Positions 23,401 through 32,097 of a stretch of 64,000 nucleotides of DNA are shown here, one piece after another. Below the pieces are notes generated by a model. It saw only the letters and a list, made by a program, of their open reading frames with translations. It had not been told where the DNA came from and ran no database searches. The position numbers and the translations under genes were made by a program. The stretch is from Cydia pomonella (taxonomy: Eukaryota > Arthropoda > Insecta > Lepidoptera > Tortricidae), in assembly GCF_033807575.1 (NCBI RefSeq), contig NC_084705.1:14068019-14132018 (forward strand), in the 5' to 3' direction. Position 1 is the stretch's first letter, and each line of letters starts with the position of its first letter.

Positions 23401-26400
23401 CCAGCATCGAGCTTGGTTGGCCAAAGGTTTAATTATAGTAGGATACTGATACTGATACTGATACTGATACTGATACTTGGGGTAACTCCAGCCAGCAGAT
23501 CCTGCAGCAAGGACTAGGAAGGGGAGACTACAAGGGGGAGGCGATGTTGATACAAAGTAGCACTGTAGGCTCGCATGACTCTGCTGATTCAACCTAAGAG
23601 GCAGCGAGTCGGTGGATTATGTCAGCGTCACATGCCACCGGCTAAGCCTCAAACGCGAAATCAAACAAAGTATGCTCGCACACCGGCTCATTACGCAACA
23701 ACCCCTGCCACCCCGCCGTAGGCACCCGCAGCCTGCCCGAGACACCGGAGCACCCAGTAGATAGGACTGGAGTGTAGGGTTTGCAGTCAGGATAGTAGGA
23801 GAGACGGGAAAGTTTTAGCCGACCCGAATACAAGGCATCGTTAAGTCAGCATGGGGTAGATAGATACTATACTTGGTGTGTAATAAATACTTGGTATTAG
23901 GAATGTGAGGGTATGTGACTGCTGTATTATTATTTTTATGAAGTCCCCCCCCCCCCCCTTGTTTCTTACAACTTTAAGAGCCAGATAATCTTATCCTTAA
24001 TTCGTAATGTCTGATGTTGATCAAAGCGTGGTGACACCTGGGGCTGGCTCCGTATTACATGTCCTACCGCTAGTACCGCCATTGCTTTCGGCTTCCTCTG
24101 GCTCTGATTCCTTCCATTTCCGGTTGTTTATATATTCTTTCCACTTGATTCTTTAGGCTGCTTCTGATTTCGGATATGTGTCCCCAATAGGATCAGGGTA
24201 ATAGTGCCGAATATCGTGGTTCAGTGAGACCTCCCACGTATAGGTATATTGGGCGTCCCTCCTTCTCTTTATATTTCAGAACTGTTTTTATCGTAGCTCT
24301 CCTGTCATGACCTGAGGTGATATAAGTGCCAAGATATTTAATTTTATTTAATAGTTGTATAGGTGCAGGAGTATCTAAGAGGACCGTTAGCTTTCTTAAT
24401 ATACGGTCGAGGACAAGCTCCACTATGCACTGTGTTACTGATGATAAACCAAAAGTAATAGCACTTATTAAGCAAGGCTGGTAGGCTCGTACATAATAGC
24501 ACTCGACCCAATAAACATAGTAGTTTATATAAAATAATAGTAAAATATAAACAACGCTGCCATTAGCACGGTAGAAATATTTACATTTCTTCCTTATCCA
24601 TAAATATCAAACTAATTCGAGTATATAGGTATATAGTAATTTAAGCGCACCAAAACTAAGCACTTCTAGGCTTCGCGAGGTGCCATCAGGTCACTTTTAG
24701 ACATGTCAGTGTTAAGACAAGTAGGTAAATCAAGTTGCTTGAGTCGCGCTATAGTTTTCTTATGTATTACCTTTTTCTTCTTTTTTAATACCACAACGGT
24801 GGCAAACAAGCATACGGCCCTCCAGTGGCGTTACATGTGCGTGTTACCTAGTAATGATTTACACAATTTCAGAATATGTACAGTCGCCATCAGATATATG
24901 GTAGCGGCCAAGGTACTCAAATATTTCGGAGCAGCATTAAATTTCAATATATTAGTTACGATAGATAAGGTCTATAATATCGGACCATATAATTCGCCGT
25001 AAATTTGGGAGCAGCGACTTTTCAATTAATTCGTGACATACAATGAGACAAAGATATCGTAACAAACAGATCGTCAATGGTATCTAAGCAGTCAAGGTGA
25101 TCATAAATATCGGAACATTTATGAAAAAATATACTGTAAATCCGTATGACATAGTACAGTCGCCATCAGATATATCGGAGCGGCCAAGGTGGTCACAAAT
25201 ATCTGAACAAAACCTCTATTGTCAAGGCGATAAAGTACATGTTCAGATATTTGTCCGCTCCGATATATTTGATGGCGACTACCTACACATTTGAATTCGT
25301 TACTACCTATATTGACTAAGTTGTCAATGTCAAGGATGATTTTGACGACTATTATGGATGAGCAAGTAAGTTTCTTAGACACATGAGATAATTTCAAGCA
25401 GCATTCTCGAAAACTGTATATTGATAGGTAAGCTAACGACACCAGTGCTGGATATTCACGCAATGATCGACACTTTCAACCTTATTTCATAAGTAATAGA
25501 CGTGAACTACTGGTGTCGTTTATTGGGTATTAAGTTGTCGATCATTGGTATCACTACCTTATTCATATGAATATAAAAACTTAATATAAATAAAAAAACT
25601 GATTTAGTAGAAAATATTTTTATTTTAAGAATCAAACACGAACAATATTTACTTATACCATTAAAATAACCTTTTAATACGTGCTTCGCTAGCCGTAAAC
25701 AAAATAAAACTCTGCTTTTCTTCAGCCTGTGAAAACGTTAGTACTTCGTGTAACTTCCCGGTGGCTCGGCGTTTAATACAGCTTGCAATCGTCTTCGCAT
25801 TGAGCCGACCAGATTTTCACACACGTTTCGCCCTCTAAAAGACTCCCAAACGTTAAGAGCGTGGCGTCTTAAAGCATCTTTGGTGCGACACTGGTTTCCG
25901 TCCCACTCTTGCACCATTTTACGCCATAGATTTTCTATGGGGTTGAGATCGGGGCTCTTTGCAGGCATTTTTATGCGAGTCAGCACATCTCTGTGGTCAT
26001 GAATCTATCCCTGAACCAAGCGAGCATTATGCACCGAGCTGTTGTCTTGCATGAATGTTATATGCTCATTGGGGTAAAATATTTGGGCAGTAGGCAAAAA
26101 CGACTCCTCAAGTATTTCTTTGTAATCCACCGCATTCATACGACCTGTAATTTCTACCAGCTCCCCTGGGCCATCTTTACACATCCAGCCCCAAAATCCA
26201 ATTGTAATACGCCCACTCTGGCGGTTAGGCACTACATTTTGCTCCAGATAACGCGTATTGTCTGGTCTCCATAAACTCATTCTGCCATTATCTGCTGAAC
26301 AGAACACCTTTTCGTCCATAAAAATGACTTTATTAAAATTATGATTCAAATACCTAGCTGCAAATTGCAACCTGTCCTCTTTGTGTCTATCAGTTAGTGC

Positions 26401-29400
26401 CGGTTTCCTTGCTGGCACTCTATTTTGTAAACCACCCTCTTTTAGACGCCGTCGTATGGTACTGCTCGATACTTGGTATTGGTTTGCAAACTGGGTGGTA
26501 TTTATGAATCTTTCTTCACGAGCTTGATTTATTATATCCATGTCTAGACGCCGTGTCGTAGAACGTGGACGTCCAAAAGATACATGATTCGACAAAGCTC
26601 CTTCTTGCTGCCATCTCTCCAGCCATCGATACACGGTGTTTCTCTGAAATAAAATTTTAATTTATTAAATCATTATCGTAATAACCTTTGCATTTAAATT
26701 CTGTAAGTATGTATAGTAAACAATACTTACTGCAACTCCAACTTCATTAGCTACGTCTGTTATAGGCAGACCATCATTCCGCAATTGTATAATTTTCTTT
26801 TTTATTTCAATATCTACGCGATAGGGTATCATGGTCGTGGGCAAAATTGTTAAAGATTAAAATAACAATTTTCGCAGTCTACTTTCGATAAAATATTACG
26901 AGGATAACAATTGCAGGAAGTTGTCAACGTCAAGAATATAGAAAACCAAGAAAACATGAAGAAATCAAATATCGAACGCAGTTTGAAGTAGGACTACGCG
27001 AGTTAAAAGAGTTCGCACGTGAAAGATAATTACCAAGTAGGTTCTAGTACTTGATCAACAATTCAAACGTGATAGATATTAGATACCTATACTAATCATT
27101 TTAAGTGCAGTCGCCATCAGATATATCGGAGCGGCCAAGGTGGTCACAAATATCTGAACAACGCTATTCTCAAGGCGATAAAGTGCATGTTCAGATATTT
27201 TGAGTGCCTTCGCCGCTCCGATATATTTGATGGCGACTGTACAGTCGCCATCAGATACATCGGAGCGGCCAGGGTACTCAAAAATATGCGAACAAGCACT
27301 TTATCGCCTTGACAATAGAGGCGTAGGGATGTGACGACCCCATCGCCCACTGGTTTTCACCAGCGCAATCAGTCAACGCAGGGCAGCTTGTGGCGAGCTG
27401 TTGGAGAGTAGCGACTCCACGTACCTGAGTGCCCCTGGGGTGCCCTGTCGGATGGTGGGACAGGTCCCCTGCCTCTGGCTTGCCTTAGCCGGCTGTCCAG
27501 AGTGGGGTCGTTAGAGCTTTGTTCTCGAGGGTAGATGTGGAAACCTACGTGGCGAGTTGGCTATATGTTTAAAGTCCAGTGACACCTCTCTACCCCCAGC
27601 TCCCGCACCGGTGTTGCCCTTGAGCCATCTTTGATGTCGCTTTTTATGGGGGCCCATCTTGCGGAGGGCGAGTCACCGTCTGCCGGAAATAAAATTGGAT
27701 ACCGTTTTATTAGGCAGGCGTCCGGTTCTTCATCCAATAGCCCAGTAATCAGTCCATACTATTCACCCAATAGCCTAGTACATTTTAGACTCCATTAACT
27801 CTCAATAGTCCTTACACCATGGCGGGTGCTGTCGCTTAGTGTACCCCTCTCTTTTCATTAAATTGTCAAAAGGGCCTCTGCGCGTTGGCTTCGGCTCCGC
27901 ATACGCCTCCCAAAGGTCCGGAACACCATTGTTCCGTGGTCGGGAAAGACATACACGATAATAATAATGTAAAACGTAGCCTAAGAACGAAAATGAATAA
28001 AGGAAATAATAATGTTATTTTTATCCAAAAAAAGCAAAACTACTTATAAGGTAGAATTCATAAATCCGCGGACTGATTTGACAGCTCTTTTCATACATTT
28101 GACAATCGCTTTGTATGCCAGGAGCTGTCAAATCAGTCCGTGGAATTATGGATTTTAACTTAGACGGGGAGCTGGCCACGTCAGATATGACACAATAATG
28201 AGAGCAACGAAACCCCTCTAGTTAGTTTGCAATACTATGCTTATTTCTAGATCCGGACATCTGGCAGCTGTAAAGTGGTGGAGGTAAAAGAAAGCAAATA
28301 ACTTGAAGAAAATAAATTCTAGAGTTCTGGTTTTGATCCAATATTATGAAAAATTATGTAATTAATTAGATTATACATATAATATCTAAAGGTTTCGATT
28401 GGCGGAAGTAGTGCCAAATGATGTATAATGTAATTTTTGGTTACTCGCCTACTGTTCTTGTTTGCGCAATAATACACAATGTTTTTTGTTCTAATGTTAA
28501 AATATAGGCCCTGTTCTCTATAAATGACACAACTTTAGCAGTTTTTACCTATTGCGTCATTACTTTTTTTCAACTTAAAAACTTTGTTGGTCTGTCACTC
28601 TGATCTCCACCCATTAAAAGCTGCCAGATGCCCGGATCTAGCAATAAGGATGGTTATGCAATCTAACTGGACTGATTACAAACCTCTCATTATTGTGTCA
28701 CATCTGACGTGGCCAGCTCTTAGACCATTACTTACATCAGATCTGAACCCATGACTTTGTGCTTTAACTTTTTCGACGCCATGTCAAACGCAAAACCTAC
28801 CACTCAGATGCCACGACATCTAAATGTCAAAAATGAAGTTAAACTTTATGCGTGTGCATGTAGGACTATTTTGCTCTGTGGTGGGTGACCGATATATCGG
28901 TCTTTGGCGTTGGACCTGTGGTGCCGATATATACGTCTTTGGCGTGGAAAAGGTTAATAGTCAAGGGACTATCAATTACGCCATTAAGCATCTGACATAA
29001 TTTGACGAAATTAAGCTACTCATTCTACGCCCGCCAATTTTGACATTGCGTCGAAACAACGATTTTGTAGGCATTTAGTTTTGTAAAAAAAATTGTCTAA
29101 TTCGAAAAAGACGGAAACATAGGTATTTTGTCACGATGACAAGTCCACACTCTTTTCGGTGAATGTCACAACAAACAATTTCGTTCTAAATTTAAAGTAT
29201 TGATAACATAGTATTAATGCCTGTCTGAAACCTTATTTTCATGGGTCCAATCTTAACTACTTTAAGTTGTATTACACAAACTTAAGGTACATTTTCTATA
29301 AATGTTCCGATCTTTATGATCACCTTGACTGCTTAGATACCATTGACGATCTGTTTGTTACGATATCTTTATCTTATTGTATGTCACGAATTAATTGAAA

Positions 29401-31414
29401 AGTCGCTGCTCCCAAATTTATGGCGAATTATATGGTCCGATATTATAGACCTTATCTATCGTAACTAATATATTGAAATTTAATGCTGCTCCGAAATATT
29501 TGAGTACCTTGGCCGCTACCATAAATCTGATGGCGACTGTAAATGTCGATAGTAGTTTAGACAATCACGACGGGGTTGGCTGTTCAGCGGACATACAAAA
29601 CTGGATTATATCACTGCACAACACAGACACTTCTAGCACAAGGAAAACACAAAAACAGATATAATTTGCACACCGACTTAATTACTTTGAGCATAACAAA
29701 ACTGCACTGTCACTTAAAGAAAACACACACATTCAATAATAAATACACACAAACTATTAGTGTTATTAGGTAGTTTGGTCTACCAGAGACCCCTGACACC
29801 CTCTTCCATTCCGGTAGGTATCTAATCTATTTCGTAATGCAAAAATGCCTTCTACTGATCATACTTGGTATCTTTTAGTTTGCAATTCAGTCTGGTACTC
29901 GTATTTATTTTGAAGTCTCTAGACCAGCATTTCTATTGGGTATATTTCTGACGCTCCGGCGCCGTGTGGTGAAAGTAGCCATACCCTTTTTTTTACAACT
30001 GCACAAATGCACGTGTTGGGATGGGACCATTGAAGTTGGACCATATAAAAAAAGAGTTCTGTAGTTAGTTAATAATAGAATGACCATTTGTGGGGCTTCG
30101 TATTTTGATTTCTTTGTTTAAGCGAAATTATCTTGCGTATTGCTTGCTTGGCTTGGCTTGACTTGCTTTTGCCAAATACTTATAATGCAGCGTCCTTCGT
30201 ACGAGCCCTATAAATCGTTTATTTAGAACGACATTGGAATGATTAAAAAACAAAATTAGAGTTCGTTTACTAACCTGTCTTTAAGTACCTAGACTAGTAC
30301 GAATGCACTGTACCTATTTTGAGGCAAGAGTCAAGAATGTTCGTAAGAAAACAACTGTTACCTGCTTGTACATGCCATAACTGTATTAATTGTGCACAAT
30401 AACATAATTTTATTTAGAGGTTAAATGGAAAGCTCTCACCAGGTAACTCGTACAGGTCGTACTCTTAACTTCGGCGCATGCGCGGTGATTTTACACATTA
30501 AAAAACCGACACACATTAAACCCGCGTTTCTCGGGATATTTTAATAAAGTCGAAAATCAAACGAGAAACCCGCGCGGTCAATTCAACACGGTCCGGTTCG
30601 CACATCTGGCGACAGAATGGTCCTCAAAAGGGCTCCCAGAGGCGTCCCGGGACCCGACCAACCTCGACGACGGTCAAAACCAAACTCGGTTTAATTATAG
30701 TAGGATACTATATAATTATATTTTTTCTATCGTAATTATTTAGTCGTGCATTACAGTAGTTAAGTGACAGCTTTAGTTATTGGCCCATCCATAGTAAGTA
30801 GCCACTCTTAACAAATCAGAAAGAAAAATGGGAATAGAAGTCTTATTGTTAAGAGTGGCCAATAACTATAGCAGCCATCCTATGTACGTACACATTGAAA
30901 CTGGATTTCTTATGTAACATAAGTAAGGTTGTTATGCGTGATAGAGCAGAAATGTCCTGTACAAACGAGTACCTACTTAAGTAGGTACTAAGGGCGGTTT
31001 CAGACTAGCGTATTTTACTGCGCGTTACATTTCCCTACATTTGTTTTTACGCGCATTACTTTTCCTACATTTGGTCTATACGAGCTTATACACGCGCGTA
31101 CTCATATAAAACGCTAGTCTGTAACCGCCCTAATGCAAGAACTTATTGGGATGTCGAGTCCAGATCAATGCAATTATAGTTACAGCAATAAAGGAATTAT
31201 AATTTTGGTACCCGGTATATAAAAACTATTAGATTTAATACTTACCGATTTTTTTCCCGATATTGGCCATCAGTGCTTCAAGTTTGGCCTGGGATCGGCC
31301 CGCCACCCCCCATGTCATGGCTGGATATTTTTTGGCCACCTTGGCTAGCTGTTCCACAACCCTCAGTCCCGTGAAACCAGTGGCCCCAAATATAACAAGG
31401 TCTAGACGAGACAT
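11440..31414 (-). CDS. SCCPDH: Saccharopine dehydrogenase-like oxidoreductase
   Basis: A complete 422-aa protein is encoded by eight minus-strand exons: 31246-31414, 21487-21674, 17698-17827, 14432-14546, 12666-12752, 12167-12554, 11932-12026 and 11440-11536. Exon lengths sum to 1269 nt and every junction keeps phase. Residues 8-16 hold the Rossmann nucleotide-binding loop IFGATGFTG, followed by AGRSQAKL. Later landmarks are LINCCGPYLMYGEPVV, HCVDVSGEPQ, CGFDSIPNDMG, FGTWESA, a hydrophobic stretch in exon 6 and a GGVLTTGAAF motif near the end. Length matches the SCCPDH family (about 430 aa). The family is membrane- or lipid-droplet-associated in animals and its substrate is not settled; it is distinct from true lysine-pathway enzymes. 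Exon 4 ends at a GTAGTA donor, which is unusual. The ATG follows a TTTTACAG acceptor, so a non-coding first exon lies farther upstream. Confidence 0.9.
11537..11931 (-). other. Oxidoreductase intron 7
   Basis: AT-rich intron with a degenerate inverted arrangement (CGATATTTTTTTTTATTTT near 11645 and GTAAAATAAAAATTCGG near 11798). No gene. Confidence 0.4.
12896..13080 (+). repeat. CCCGACTG...GGAGGGTAAT interspersed repeat
   Basis: The block CCCGACTGAGCCAGAAGGAG, then GCGTATGTATGTATG and CCATTTCTTTGGCACGCCCT, recurs at 35754-35860. It is a dispersed non-coding repeat, here in intron 4 of the oxidoreductase gene. Confidence 0.6.
13081..13660. other. Intron sequence, no recognised element
   Basis: AT-rich oxidoreductase intron 4. 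No coding region or clear repeat boundary was seen. Confidence 0.4.
13661..13835 (+). repeat. AGGGTTTCGTAG repeat fragment
   Basis: Starts CCAAGAGCATGGCAGGCCATGCTC and continues AGGGTTTCGTAGTTACCCGTCCGTT; a close relative starts at 60118. Contains the internal ACAACTATAGCGAACCTGAT block seen in reverse sense elsewhere in the family. Confidence 0.55.
14724..14835 (+). mobile_element. tRNA-derived SINE, copy 2 (head only)
   Basis: A box TGGCCTAGTGGG and B box GGTTCAAATCCC are intact, and the head starts GACGACCGGTC. The body is replaced by unrelated AT-rich sequence after about 14825. It sits upstream of exon 4 of the oxidoreductase in an intron. Confidence 0.75.
15056..16005. repeat. Element of degenerate TTGGCCTAA repeats, opposed halves
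   Basis: The left part (about 15070-15310) is built of irregular repeats of TTGGCCTAA and TTGGCATAA. The right part (about 15690-15990) carries the same units reversed (TTAGGCCAA, TTATGCCAAA, TTAGGCAA). Both outer ends contain GAATGCCTAA or its complement. The middle (15480-15680) is single-copy and includes a GC hairpin. Non-coding; the class is unknown to me. Confidence 0.6.
15615..15638. repeat. Perfect 10-bp GC hairpin with GCAA loop
   Basis: GGAGCCCCGC and GCGGGGCTCC pair perfectly around a GCAA loop. Ten bases later comes CTAA at 15649-15652, reminiscent of the hairpin-plus-CTRR 3' end of Helitrons. However, the next base is C and not the T expected at a Helitron target. Confidence 0.6.
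16235..16335. repeat. Palindrome TTTTGGTGGTAAGTACTGGGG
   Basis: Inverted blocks TTTTGGTGGTA / GTAGCACCAAAAT and CTGGGGAAAAA / TTTTTCCCCAG enclose a short spacer. The same motif set is found in several copies at 16735-16965. Confidence 0.6.
16455..16630 (+). repeat. Dispersed repeat, copy A
   Basis: Blocks CGATTACTGTTTCAGTAAAC, GTCTTTGACTGATTTGT, TGTTCGTTCGTATAATTGT and ATTATCAACGATGCTCCTAT recur in the same order at 37186-37325. Non-coding. Confidence 0.65.
16735..16965. repeat. Cluster of GGTGGTAACTACTGGG palindromes
   Basis: At least five alternating direct and inverted copies of a unit near GGTGGTAACTAGTGGG and its complement occur, each joined by a T- or A-run (for example GGGATTTTTTTCCC). 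Confidence 0.65.
17105..17395 (-). mobile_element. tRNA-derived SINE, copy 3, interrupted
   Basis: A minus-strand copy with B box (GGGTTCGAATCCCG read in reverse at about 17168-17181) and A box near 17375. It is split by a hAT MITE at 17202-17356. Its body runs out toward 17105. Confidence 0.8.
17202..17356. mobile_element. 155-bp hAT MITE inserted in a SINE
   Basis: A near-perfect palindrome with ends CAGTGTTGGCCGAACG and the reverse complement. It is flanked by ATAGGCAG (17194-17201 and 17357-17364), a perfect 8-bp duplication of SINE sequence. Confidence 0.9.
17850..19116. other. Oxidoreductase intron 2, proximal part
   Basis: Contains a loose inverted repeat at about 17920-18030 (ATTCCAACATTGTTGCAG and CTGTTGCAATC...ATGTTGGAAT) that may be a decayed MITE. 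Otherwise AT-rich with no supported gene. Confidence 0.4.
19396..20297 (+). mobile_element. 5'-truncated jockey-type LINE
   Basis: An open frame running from the insertion edge to a stop just before 20228 (ATG at 19454, 257 aa) encodes the region after the reverse-transcriptase palm. It includes NLVSFNASKTQAC, LELLGISLTSKLNFG, a CVEYCSHLWDGSAKYQL block, and the C-terminal RTAKEWNALPESVFP motif typical of these ORF2 tails. The catalytic YADD block is missing. A short 3' UTR ends in poly-A at 20285-20299. Direct repeats AACAAGCC (19388-19395 and 20298-20305) fit a target-site duplication. The ORF has no internal stops, so the copy looks young. Confidence 0.85.
20306..20720. other. Intron sequence after nested LINE
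   Basis: AT-rich interior of the hAT-like element. No gene or clear repeat border. Confidence 0.4.
20721..20853. mobile_element. TA-flanked MITE, CAGAGGGCCTACC ends
   Basis: Ends CAGAGGGCCTACCACG and, in complement, CTGAGGGGCCTACCGCG are flanked by TA on both sides, as for Tc1/mariner-type elements. A half copy with CGTGGTAGGCCCTCTG is near 37650. Confidence 0.6.
21690..22755. other. Oxidoreductase intron 1, proximal part
   Basis: Contains a CTGCAGCCGCCGCAGCAGCAGCAGCC-type triplet run near 21987 (about 25 bases) and a TATG microsatellite near 22595. No supported gene. Confidence 0.4.
22760..22914 (+). mobile_element. LINE 3' UTR fragment with ATTGT tail
   Basis: Shares GAGATCGCTCTCTAGCGATA and AAGACCGCCTGTTGTC with the 3' UTR at about 1645-1685. 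It ends in TTGTATTGTATTGTATTGT after GTGCAATAAAGAGG. Only the 3' end is present. Confidence 0.75.
23443..23477. repeat. ATACTG hexanucleotide microsatellite
   Basis: About six tandem copies of ATACTG. Confidence 0.9.
23480..24180. other. Intron sequence with a C14 run
   Basis: Includes a homopolymer of 14 C at 23945-23958 and a moderately GC-rich stretch (23500-23830) that has no gene signature. Confidence 0.4.
24193..24423 (-). mobile_element. Possible RTE-like RT fragment
   Basis: The minus frame reads LLNKIKYLGTYITSGHD followed by a charged stretch. This resembles the KYLG-x-x-I motif after the palm of endonuclease-reverse transcriptases. Only 76 codons are open and no catalytic motif is present, so this is weak. 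Confidence 0.35.
24785..24850 (+). repeat. GGTGGCAAACAAGC repeat fragment
   Basis: Matches the 5' part of the repeat at 6935-7065 (ACGGTGGCAAACAAGCATAC). It ends just before the composite TIR element. Confidence 0.6.
25157..25280. mobile_element. CAGTCGCCATCAG palindromic MITE, copy 1
   Basis: Ends are CAGTCGCCATCAGATATAT and the complement (ATATATTTGATGGCGACT). It is near-palindromic throughout with a CAAGGCGATAAAGTACATG centre. Confidence 0.8.
25738..26832 (-). pseudogene. Tc1/mariner transposase, intron, one stop, DD36E
   Basis: Two minus-strand exons join in phase: 26731-26832 (34 codons from ATG) and 25738-26643, giving a 335-codon frame ending in TAA. Exon 1 and the start of exon 2 form a helix-turn-helix (ITDVANEVGVA then RNTVYRWLERW). 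A second DNA-binding region follows (TTQFANQYQVSSSTIRRRLK). Catalytic residues are seen at FMDEKVF (first D), FMQDNSSVHNA (second D) and SPDLNPIENLW (E). There are 36 residues between the second D and the E, against 34 in classical Tc1. One in-frame TAG at 26005-26007 replaces the codon expected for Trp (GW-IHDHRD), so the copy is formally dead. No frameshift is seen. The intron has GTAAGT and TTTCAG borders. Confidence 0.85.
27108..27239. mobile_element. CAGTCGCCATCAG MITE, copy 2
   Basis: Palindromic element with the same ends as copy 1. It is followed by TA and immediately by copy 3, so two elements share one TA. Confidence 0.8.
27242..27326. mobile_element. CAGTCGCCATCAG MITE, copy 3, truncated
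   Basis: Left half only (CAGTCGCCATCAGATACATC and ACTTTATCGCCTTGACAATAG); it is cut at the border with a LINE fragment. Confidence 0.7.
27335..27968 (+). mobile_element. LINE 3' UTR fragment with AATAAT tail
   Basis: GC-rich compared with its surroundings. It has blocks TGTTGCCCTTGAGCCATC and TGATGTCGCTTTTTATGGG, and ends GACATACACGATAATAATAATG, a short-repeat tail as in RTE-type LINEs. No ORF. The assignment is from general resemblance. Confidence 0.5.
28055..28155. repeat. Inverted repeat GGACTGATTTGACAGCTC
   Basis: Arms 28060-28087 and 28122-28150 are near-perfect reverse complements (CGGACTGATTTGACAGCTC core) about 34 bp apart; a foldback element. Confidence 0.7.
28166..28718. mobile_element. 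553-bp TIR element with CTTAGAC TSD
   Basis: Left block GAGCTGGCCACGTCAGATAT with ACACAATAATGAGAG, and right block in complement, including a second shared inner block (ATCTGGCAGCT). Flanked by CTTAGAC at 28159-28165 and 28719-28725. No ORF. Confidence 0.7.
29542..30460. other. Intron sequence, no recognised element
   Basis: AT-rich oxidoreductase intron 1 beyond the composite element. Short open frames here have no family signature. Confidence 0.4.
30470..30715 (+). mobile_element. Possible LTR end and primer-binding site
   Basis: GC-rich island in AT-rich DNA. TTTTAATAAAGTCG resembles an LTR poly(A) region; 50 bp later TCTGGCGACAGAATGG resembles the start of a retrotransposon primer-binding site with a leader. 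No second LTR or gag/pol was found. Confidence 0.3.
30992..31130. mobile_element. PIF/Harbinger-like MITE, TAA TSD
   Basis: Ends GGGCGGTTTCAGACTAGCG and, in complement, GGGCGGTTACAGACTAGCG, flanked by TAA (30989-30991, 31131-31133). Three-base TWA duplications are typical of PIF/Harbinger. Confidence 0.75.
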
Positions 31415-31803
31415 CTGTAAAATACATTTTATTTACCTTTATAGGTATAGAGCTGATTAAATTTATAAGTTCCTACCTTTATTCGATGGTTAGCGCAATT
31501 GTCAGTTATGGATTATTATAATCCGTGAAGTTTTCATCAATATAATATATTCATTTATCAATCATAGCACAATCGGATTAGGACCAACCTCGAAATCTTT
31601 GGAACAGTTATGAAATTTCGGTTTAAAGACATTTATTTCTCATAAGAAATTACATTTCACTTCCACGAGAAATATATGTATAACTATATTATTTTAATTT
31701 ATAAACAGTGAGCTCGGACTTGGGTACATACCAGTTTGGGTAACATATTATTACTAATCAGCGTAGCAGGCCTCTTATTATTAACACATAATATCACGTA
31801 TTA

Positions 31804-31823
31804 ACAGTACAGTACAGTACAGT
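31804..31823. repeat. ACAGT pentanucleotide run
   Basis: Four tandem ACAGT copies. Confidence 0.85.
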
Positions 31824-31886
31824 ATATAGTTCTCATAACTAATGAATATATGAATTTGTAAGAATAAATGCAATGGTTACGTTTTA

Positions 31887-32097
31887 ATGGGGTTGGCCGG
31901 TCGAAGTATTAAACAGATGGCGCCATCATAGCTTGCCCTGTCAATCCCTAGAATTGTGTCAAATTCTTGGTTTTTTTTTTGGAATTTTGTGACCTGGATT
32001 CCAGTACTTTAAGTCAAATCTCATAGAACAAAACTAGAGACAGGGGCAAGCTATGATGGCGCCATCTATGCAAACCTTTGACAGTTGCCAACCCCAT
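31887..32097. mobile_element. AATGGGGTTGG MITE
   Basis: Ends AATGGGGTTGGCC and complement (GCCAACCCCATT). An inner inverted block ATGGCGCCATCATAGCTTGC occurs on both sides. Non-coding, 211 bp. Confidence 0.75.

Larger units (their letters stand above)
24881..29539. mobile_element. 4.7-kb composite TIR element, TA flanked
   Basis: The left end (24881-25135) and right end (29290-29539) are inverted repeats of about 250 bp beginning CAGTCGCCATCAGAT, with TA at 24879-24880 and 29540-29541. Shared internal blocks include CGATAGATAAGGTCTATAAT, AACAAACAGATCGTCAATGG and TCAAGGTGATCATAAA. The interior holds three smaller elements with the same outer 45 bp, a Tc1/mariner transposase gene, a LINE 3' fragment and another TIR element. 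It may be one long-TIR transposon secondarily invaded, or a composite. Confidence 0.7.
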
